Source: a virus
Length of the DNA: 27,397 bases
Reading direction: 5' to 3' (one strand)
Virus record (IMG/VR): IMGVR_UViG_3300009034_000182
Coordinates: 1-27,397 of that record
A program made the position numbers and the translations under genes. The notes beneath the pieces are model-generated. The model was not told the DNA's origin. It was given only the letters and a program-made list of their open reading frames with translations, and did no database searches. Below, piece by piece: positions 23,183-27,397 of this stretch. The number at the start of each line of letters is the position of its first letter. Position 1 is the stretch's first letter.

Positions 23183-23239
23183 CCGAGCAACTGCTCGGTT
23201 TGCTCGAATGAGCAGCCTTCTCAAAAAAACAAGGAAGGC
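23183..23239 (-). terminator. three contiguous hairpins after the capsid gene, probable terminator or mRNA end
   Basis: Three perfect inverted repeats follow each other almost without gaps: GCCTTC/GAAGGC (23215-23239), TGCTC/GAGCA (23201-23214) and CCGAGC/GCTCGG (23183-23198). The first has a T6 run in its loop. They lie between the capsid stop and the TATA box of the next gene. They may stop transcription or protect the 3' end of the abundant capsid mRNA. Confidence 0.65.
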
Positions 23240-23257
23240 AAAAATTAATCAAAGATT

Positions 23258-24124
23258 TTACATGCCACTAATTCTACAACCAGCTTCTCCTCTTACAACT
23301 CTCGCTTCTGCTCTAAAACTGATAGCCACGCCGAGTGCATCTCTATCAGGAATTTCATAAGATTTCATTGTTAGAGGTCGTCTGACAACGAGAACTCCAC
23401 CGTTTCTTGAATCGATGACCCAGGCGTACTCCGTCGATGTCTGTCCTACCCAAGCTGAACGACTTACTAGAACACTCATCCCGAATATTGTTCCAACTTG
23501 ACCAGTCAGCAACATCTCACGACTCCCGAGCTTATCTGCCTCCACGAAAGTGTCTATTTGCCTTAATTCACCCAGTTGTGTCGGATGAATCACAAGCCTA
23601 TTGGGTTCATAATCGTCGTCTTCCACAGCTTTCATTCCATCCACGATATCTTTTATAGATAATTCGCTACCAGCAGCACTTACGCTGTTGGTATTATGGA
23701 ATCCGTTTGTGCTGTCGTTGAATGCACCAAAGATTATCAAGTCTTCTCGAACGGCTGCTTCACGCCCCGCTTGGCGTAAATTCCTTTTTATAATGTCCCA
23801 ATTTGCATCCTCTTGGACTTCCTGTGCAACTATAACCTGTAGTGCCCATTTTGCCGGAGTTACTGAAATTTTAGTATATGCTTCGACATCGATTGGAATT
23901 CGAGCTCCTTCCGAAACCCTTCTAAATTCCATACTGTCCTTGTCTGCCAATATCATGTCCAATGTGGTTCCAGATGTCATTTTATTGATTTCAACACACT
24001 GTCTCCCGACTGTCCTCTCGATACTCGCTTCCTTGATTATATCGTAAAGCTGCTGCCGAACGACTTCGCTCTCCCAGGAAGTTATCAGTAATCCTTCATC
24101 TGCCAATTCTTCTAAACTCTTCAT
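23258..24124 (-). CDS. major capsid protein, HK97 fold
   Basis: The 288-residue protein starts after AGGTGAGAAA. The N-terminal helix region (MKSLEELADEGLLITSWESE) is followed by an E-loop-like segment with EFRRVSEGARIPIDVEAYTK, then the spine-helix region (VAQEVQEDANWDIIKRNLRQ, AGREAAVREDLIIFGAF), the A-domain (NRLVIHPTQLGELRQIDTF) and the closing P-domain strands (DALGVAISFRAEARVVRGEA). This order is standard for HK97-fold capsid proteins. About 290 residues suggests a compact subunit with little or no cleaved delta domain, consistent with a separate scaffold gene just upstream. Neighbours (decoration, scaffold, protease, portal) confirm the assignment. Confidence 0.9.
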   Translation of the reverse strand: MKSLEELADEGLLITSWESEVVRQQLYDIIKEASIERTVGRQCVEINKMTSGTTLDMILADKDSMEFRRVSEGARIPIDVEAYTKISVTPAKWALQVIVAQEVQEDANWDIIKRNLRQAGREAAVREDLIIFGAFNDSTNGFHNTNSVSAAGSELSIKDIVDGMKAVEDDDYEPNRLVIHPTQLGELRQIDTFVEADKLGSREMLLTGQVGTIFGMSVLVSRSAWVGQTSTEYAWVIDSRNGGVLVVRRPLTMKSYEIPDRDALGVAISFRAEARVVRGEAGCRISGM

Positions 24125-24133
24125 TTTCTCACC

Positions 24134-24574
24134 TTAAATGCTAAGTTTGATTAACAGATATTTTGCATCTGCTGAAGCTCCTGTTAAGGCTCGTCCTATC
24201 TCGTCGCCAGCATACGCAGCATCGTCAATCATGTCAACATGGTCCTCTTCGGTTGCTGTTTCAGTAAACTGAACAGCCCTACCCGGTGTTATCGTTTCAG
24301 AACTTTGAACTATGAATAGTCCCTCAGTGTAAACTGTGAAATATTCGCCTGTAGTTGCTCCTTCAGCTGCGATTCCGATTACATATGGGTAATCTGTTGC
24401 AGCATCGCAAACCTCTACTGTCAAATCTGCTGGTACAAATGAACTCACACCGGCTGATGTAACTTTATCTGTCATTGTAGAAAGTGGTCTTACGAATTCA
24501 CCGGCTTCGATTGTATCGTTGGCTAGGCATGTCAATGCGCTTCCATCAAGATTTAACATGAATAAATCTGCCAT
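24134..24574 (-). CDS. capsid decoration protein
   Basis: The 146-residue protein has the pattern of head decoration proteins of the gpD/DUF2190 type: ANDTIEAGEFVRPLSTM near the start, then YPYVIGIAAEGATTGEYFTV with YTEGLFIVQSS, and a final GDEIGRALTGA strand pair. A small beta barrel binding capsid threefold sites is expected. It sits directly before the major capsid gene and after the scaffold candidate, as in many HK97-lineage viruses, and begins after AGGTGA. Confidence 0.75.
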   Translation of the reverse strand: MADLFMLNLDGSALTCLANDTIEAGEFVRPLSTMTDKVTSAGVSSFVPADLTVEVCDAATDYPYVIGIAAEGATTGEYFTVYTEGLFIVQSSETITPGRAVQFTETATEEDHVDMIDDAAYAGDEIGRALTGASADAKYLLIKLSI

Positions 24575-24585
24575 CTATTTTTCAC

Positions 24586-25053
24586 CTAATCCCAGCTATA
24601 TACACTACCATCAGCCATCTGATGGTAAATTCTTTTTGGTTTTGTTTCCAATTCTTCTGGCTGCCTTGTGATTTTAGTTCCCCTGTTTTTCAGGGTCTCT
24701 AAATCTTTTTCAAGATTTTCAAGTTTCTTTTTAGTCTCGGCTAATTCCTTGTTTTCTTCTGGAGTCCTTTTCTCCAATTCCGTTTTCAACTCTTCGGTTG
24801 AAACTTTGCTCAAATCCACTTTTGTTTCTGCAGGTTCCGCAGGTGCTTCAGGAGCAGGCTCTGCTGGTGCAGGTTCTGCTGGAGGCTCTTCTTCAGCCTT
24901 TTTTTCTACTTTTTCCTTAGCAGCCTCGAGAATACATTTTTCTAAAGACCAATCGGGATGCTCTTTGTTAATGGCTTCTGCTCTTTTAAGCAAAATCTCT
25001 TTCGCTTCTTTAAGCTCCTTACATTCTTCATTTTCAGTCAATTTTTTCACCAT
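24586..25053 (-). CDS. scaffold-like coiled-coil protein
   Basis: The 155-residue, highly charged protein has an N-terminal helix, a Pro/Ala/Glu linker at about 55-80 (EPPAEPAPAEPAPEAPAEPA) and a second long coiled coil (about 85-125, with ELAETKKKLENLEKDLETLK), ending in a short polar C-terminus (RIYHQMADGSVYSWD) that could contact the capsid. The composition and the place between protease and capsid genes fit a scaffolding protein that is removed during maturation. It is the first gene after promoter copy 3. Its ATG has no convincing Shine-Dalgarno sequence. No catalytic motif is seen. Confidence 0.68.
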   Translation of the reverse strand: MVKKLTENEECKELKEAKEILLKRAEAINKEHPDWSLEKCILEAAKEKVEKKAEEEPPAEPAPAEPAPEAPAEPAETKVDLSKVSTEELKTELEKRTPEENKELAETKKKLENLEKDLETLKNRGTKITRQPEELETKPKRIYHQMADGSVYSWD

Positions 25054-25071
25054 TAAAATTTAAGCTTCCCA

Positions 25072-25112
25072 TCTATCGGTAAACTTGGAATTAAGGGTTT
25101 CCCGCCGATAGA
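25072..25112 (-). promoter_or_regulatory. stem-loop in the leader of the capsid unit
   Basis: A perfect 8-bp inverted repeat (TCTATCGG / CCGATAGA) encloses 25 bases, within which AAAC can pair with GTTT, or GGG with CCC, as alternatives. It begins a few bases after the expected transcription start and ends 18 bases before the scaffold ATG, which lacks a clear ribosome-binding site. Structure-dependent translation is possible. Confidence 0.5.
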
Positions 25113-25130
25113 CATATTAAATAATTGTAT

Positions 25131-25153
25131 ATCTCGCTTTATATAGATTTCAA
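25131..25153 (-). promoter_or_regulatory. archaeal-type promoter of the capsid unit (shared motif, copy 3)
   Basis: On the minus strand, GAAATCTATATAAAGCGAGA contains a TATATAAA box centred near 25142. Its flanks match copies 1 (11450) and 2 (17347) over about 20 bases. It lies in a 132-base gap after the protease gene and about 90 bases before the scaffold start codon. Confidence 0.7.
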
Positions 25154-25185
25154 AATATATGTTCTAAACTATGTTTCGTAGAACT

Positions 25186-26070
25186 CTATTCTATTCCGCA
25201 TTCTGGGGGCTTGCATGCGGGAGATTTCACAAGACTGAGTGCAGAGAATTCGGCGTTTTTCGCAGTCAGACCGTTTTTAGTCTGGTTGTATTCCACATAT
25301 ACTTCGACACTGACCCCTGTAATTAGTTTGTTATGTACTTGCATGGCGATGTCCTTGAATGGTTCCACTATTTCCGCTGTGCCCTCTATGCGTTCCAATT
25401 CTTCATTCCATTTAGCTTCAGTGATTTTGCCTATGATGTCTTTCACGCTCTTTCCGTGGTCGATTGTCAACGGTTTTCCGATTAATGTTGAGAATGCTCT
25501 CTTCAATTCTTTCTTAGGATAGAATACTCCGTTGAATTTTCCCTCTTTTAGAGCCTTGAAACTGAAAACATATGGCATTTTAAATTCTTTTCCGAGTTCT
25601 TCCATTATCGCTTCTGGAACATCAATCTTCTCAGAAAGCTCTTCCTGGTCCATGGCTTTTTCAGCTTCTTCCACTCTTCTCTTGATAACTGCACAGTAAG
25701 CAGATGCTCTTTTCTTGTTCCATTTCTTTTTTGCTATTGTTGCTCTTACACACTGGGCAAAATCTTTATATCCTGCAAATGGTAACCCTTCTGGATATTT
25801 CTCGGTCTCTTCTTCTTTTTGAGTCCCAACCATCTTAGCTCCACATTTTGGACAAACTGTAGATGTGCATGGAACTCCTGGTTTGTGTGCGACTGTCATT
25901 TCGCATTTTGGGCAAGTGCATTTAGCTGGTCCGCCGATTCCTTTTGGACCTCCTACGCCCTGTCCCTCTCCTCGTGATGTTTCTTCAATAGATTTTTCTT
26001 CTTTATTCATCGTTACTCTTACGAACTCTATTGTCTCTCCCACTTTCTCTTTTAATTTATTTTCCAACAT
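25186..26070 (-). CDS. prohead protease with N-terminal zinc ribbon
   Basis: The 294-residue protein combines several parts. Residues 51-76 form a zinc-ribbon-like unit (CTCPKC ... TVCPKCGAKMVG) after a Gly-rich linker. Residues about 96-135 form a Cys-containing helical pair (AQCVRATIAKKKWNKKRASA, then YCAVIKRR) that I have seen as an accessory segment in virus proteases. Residues about 165-290 are the protease: LIGKPLTIDHGKSVKDIIGK with candidate catalytic His205 and LITGVSVEVYVEY with candidate Ser254, ending in FSALSLVKSPA. The His-Ser pair and the GKPLTxDHG motif fit the HK97-type (U9/U35-like, DUF2213-related) prohead protease. It would process scaffold or capsid during maturation. The zinc ribbon is not part of the usual family core. 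Confidence 0.82.
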   Translation of the reverse strand: MLENKLKEKVGETIEFVRVTMNKEEKSIEETSRGEGQGVGGPKGIGGPAKCTCPKCEMTVAHKPGVPCTSTVCPKCGAKMVGTQKEEETEKYPEGLPFAGYKDFAQCVRATIAKKKWNKKRASAYCAVIKRRVEEAEKAMDQEELSEKIDVPEAIMEELGKEFKMPYVFSFKALKEGKFNGVFYPKKELKRAFSTLIGKPLTIDHGKSVKDIIGKITEAKWNEELERIEGTAEIVEPFKDIAMQVHNKLITGVSVEVYVEYNQTKNGLTAKNAEFSALSLVKSPACKPPECGIE

Positions 26071-26102
26071 CTCACCTTATAATATTCTCATTTACTTCTT
26101 TA

Positions 26103-26222
26103 TTAATATTTTTTAATCACTTTCGTAGCTACTTTGTTCATGGGTCTCGGGAATTTTCTTTTCCTTTTTTTGGCTATTGTATGCTCCCTTATCAGTTCTG
26201 GTTCGCTTTTTGTTGTTATCAT
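26103..26222 (-). CDS. 39-residue basic ORF coupled to the portal gene
   Basis: The ORF begins in an ATGA overlap with the portal stop and ends 32 bases before the protease ATG. It encodes a strongly basic peptide (SEPELIREHTIAKKRKRKFP followed by RPMNKVATKVIKKY). The tight coupling and the absence of other coding in this gap make it plausible. It could bind DNA or the packaging complex. It may be an unselected ORF. Confidence 0.42.
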   Translation of the reverse strand: MITTKSEPELIREHTIAKKRKRKFPRPMNKVATKVIKKY

Positions 26223-27397
26223 TCTTTTAATTTCTCCACGCCTGTTTTATCTTTCATTTCCTCTTCTTCGTCTTTTTTGAATGGAATCCCTTCGGCTTTG
26301 TAAACTTTCTCTCTAACATCAGCTGGATTTATAACTCCGACCTCAACTAAGTCGTGGATTCGTTTAGCCATTCTGTTTAAATCTGGCGGAGTTATTTCTT
26401 TCCATTCTATTTTCGGAATCTCCTTGAATTTATATTGTCTTTGCAATTCGGAGAAGATTTGTTCCCTTAATATTTCGCTGAGTTTGTTCTGTATGGAACG
26501 TATGCGTCTGTCCAAATCTCTCGTTATGCTGACTTCCAGAGTGGCTCTTTCCATTCTTCCGAAACCCATAGCAATTAAATAAGGAATACCAAAACCAGCA
26601 CAAATGGATTGATTATAAAATTCCGTCAGTTGCGGTTGGATAGTTTTGCTTGATTCGAATCTTTCTAATCTTACCCACCAAGGAAGCACATATTTAGTTC
26701 TTGCCTTTACGTCTTCAAGTTCATCTGCCAACTTTTGATGGAATTCGGGAGTGCCCATCTTTCCTCTATAGTTTGCTCTCGGGTCTGGCTTTTCTCCGAC
26801 ATAAGCCACATAAAGGGGATGTCTGCTTTGTTCTTCGCTGAATCCTTTTCTCACATTCAGTTTCTCATAGATTGTATGATAGAGTGGTTCTACAAATCCA
26901 AGAGCGAGTTCATTTCCCATACTGAAAAGAGGGAAGTGTACAACCTGATGAACTCTGAGTGGGGTTTTCTTTCCTGTCCAATCTTTGAAAACATATCCGA
27001 TTACTTTCCCTGAATTATCTTCTTGAACGAATCCGTTTGTATCTCTTTGGAAATCCATAAATCTTGCATCTATCCTCGCTAAATCAACAAGGTCTCCTTC
27101 ACTATTAAATAATTTCTCAAACCATCCGTTTCCTGTAATGCACATGTCCCTGACTATTTCCTCAAGCTTTCTTAGTATATCGACTTTATCGCAGAATTCT
27201 TCACAAACTATTTTCGTTTTATCGTCAGTAGTGATTAAATCAAATCCAGGACCCGTAACTTGAAGGGCATAAAAATTCACGCAGCGAAAAGCAACTTCGT
27301 CAAGTCTTGCAGCCAATTCGAGTTTTTCAAAGGGTATTCTTTTAGCTAATTTTTGTGCTGAAGTGATTTGTCTGCCTTTTTCTGTAAATGGTTCAGC
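26219..27397 (-). CDS. portal protein (N-terminus beyond right edge)
   Basis: The frame is open to the window edge, so at least 392 residues are present and the true start is outside; a TTG at 27316 is only an internal codon. Segments typical of HK97/SPP1-type portals are seen: DMCITGNGWFEKLFNSEGDL, DKVDILRKLEEIV, VHQVVHFPLFSMG, ELALGFVEPLYHTIYEKLNV, and the stem/clip helix region with FYNQSICAGFGIPYLIAMGF and RDLDRRIRSIQNKLSEILRE. The portal forms the twelve-membered packaging channel at one capsid vertex. The C-terminus is charged and ends in an ATGA overlap with the 39-residue ORF. The large terminase is expected just outside the window. Confidence 0.88.
   Translation of the reverse strand, partial: AEPFTEKGRQITSAQKLAKRIPFEKLELAARLDEVAFRCVNFYALQVTGPGFDLITTDDKTKIVCEEFCDKVDILRKLEEIVRDMCITGNGWFEKLFNSEGDLVDLARIDARFMDFQRDTNGFVQEDNSGKVIGYVFKDWTGKKTPLRVHQVVHFPLFSMGNELALGFVEPLYHTIYEKLNVRKGFSEEQSRHPLYVAYVGEKPDPRANYRGKMGTPEFHQKLADELEDVKARTKYVLPWWVRLERFESSKTIQPQLTEFYNQSICAGFGIPYLIAMGFGRMERATLEVSITRDLDRRIRSIQNKLSEILREQIFSELQRQYKFKEIPKIEWKEITPPDLNRMAKRIHDLVEVGVINPADVREKVYKAEGIPFKKDEEEEMKDKTGVEKLKE

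Noticed and set aside
23161-23250. CRISPR-like or attachment-site repeat
   Set aside because: The repeats are inverted, short and adjacent to a gene end; there are no spaced direct repeats, no tRNA and no integrase nearby.
24668-25063. Long plus-strand open frame opposite the scaffold gene
   Set aside because: Ser/Phe-rich composition is the complement of Glu/Lys/Ala-rich codons on the minus strand; it has no promoter or ribosome-binding context.

Overview
The window is part of the virion-building region of a head-tailed (HK97-lineage, siphovirus-like) archaeal virus or provirus. Every convincing gene lies on the minus strand, so transcription runs from the right end of the window to the left. 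The assignment to Archaea rests on three things seen in the sequence: TATA boxes of archaeal type about 25 bases before likely transcription starts, Shine-Dalgarno sequences of the GGTGA/GGAGG kind, and large exported proteins densely packed with N-X-S/T glycosylation sequons. DUF2341-type and other repeat-rich domains resemble surface proteins of uncultured archaea, including DPANN-type lineages, but the host cannot be named from this sequence. No tRNA, rRNA, CRISPR array, integrase or replication gene was seen, and the terminase must lie beyond the right edge.

Reading in the direction of transcription, the head module is: portal (cut by the right edge), a 39-residue ORF, a prohead protease carrying a zinc ribbon, a scaffold-like coiled-coil protein, a decoration protein, and the HK97-fold major capsid protein, closed by a triple hairpin (23183-23239). 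Next come a 703-residue exported glycoprotein with its own near-leaderless promoter, a signal-peptide/one-membrane-pass Cys-rich protein, a non-exported protein with a similar beta domain, a cluster of small zinc-binding proteins, a virion-like beta protein, and the connector genes (adaptor, an XhlA-like membrane protein, stopper). A second transcription unit (16.9-11.5 kb) holds a short phage-like protein, a 1015-residue repetitive fibre-like glycoprotein, a 545-residue glycoprotein, a small membrane protein and a CxxC-rich membrane-anchored protein. A third unit (11.4 kb leftward) is the tail: tail terminator, small protein, major tail protein, two tandem paralogues, a gp10-like protein, a tail-assembly-chaperone pair, tape measure, a tail-tip candidate, then an HNH homing-type endonuclease and a very large DUF2341 glycoprotein that runs to the left edge across a frame break.

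The most unusual features are: (1) about 43% of the window encodes five Sec-signal proteins, four of them sequon-dense, interleaved with cytoplasmically assembled head and tail genes; (2) three transcription units share an almost identical extended promoter followed by a different 7-8 bp stem-loop in each leader; (3) an A10 run joins a small basic protein to a zinc ribbon that has no start codon of its own; (4) the HNH gene sits between two related signal-peptide coding sequences; (5) the giant glycoprotein is broken by a frameshift near 470-480. Small genes that simple ORF calling misses were recovered at 5305, 7452, 19430 and 26103.
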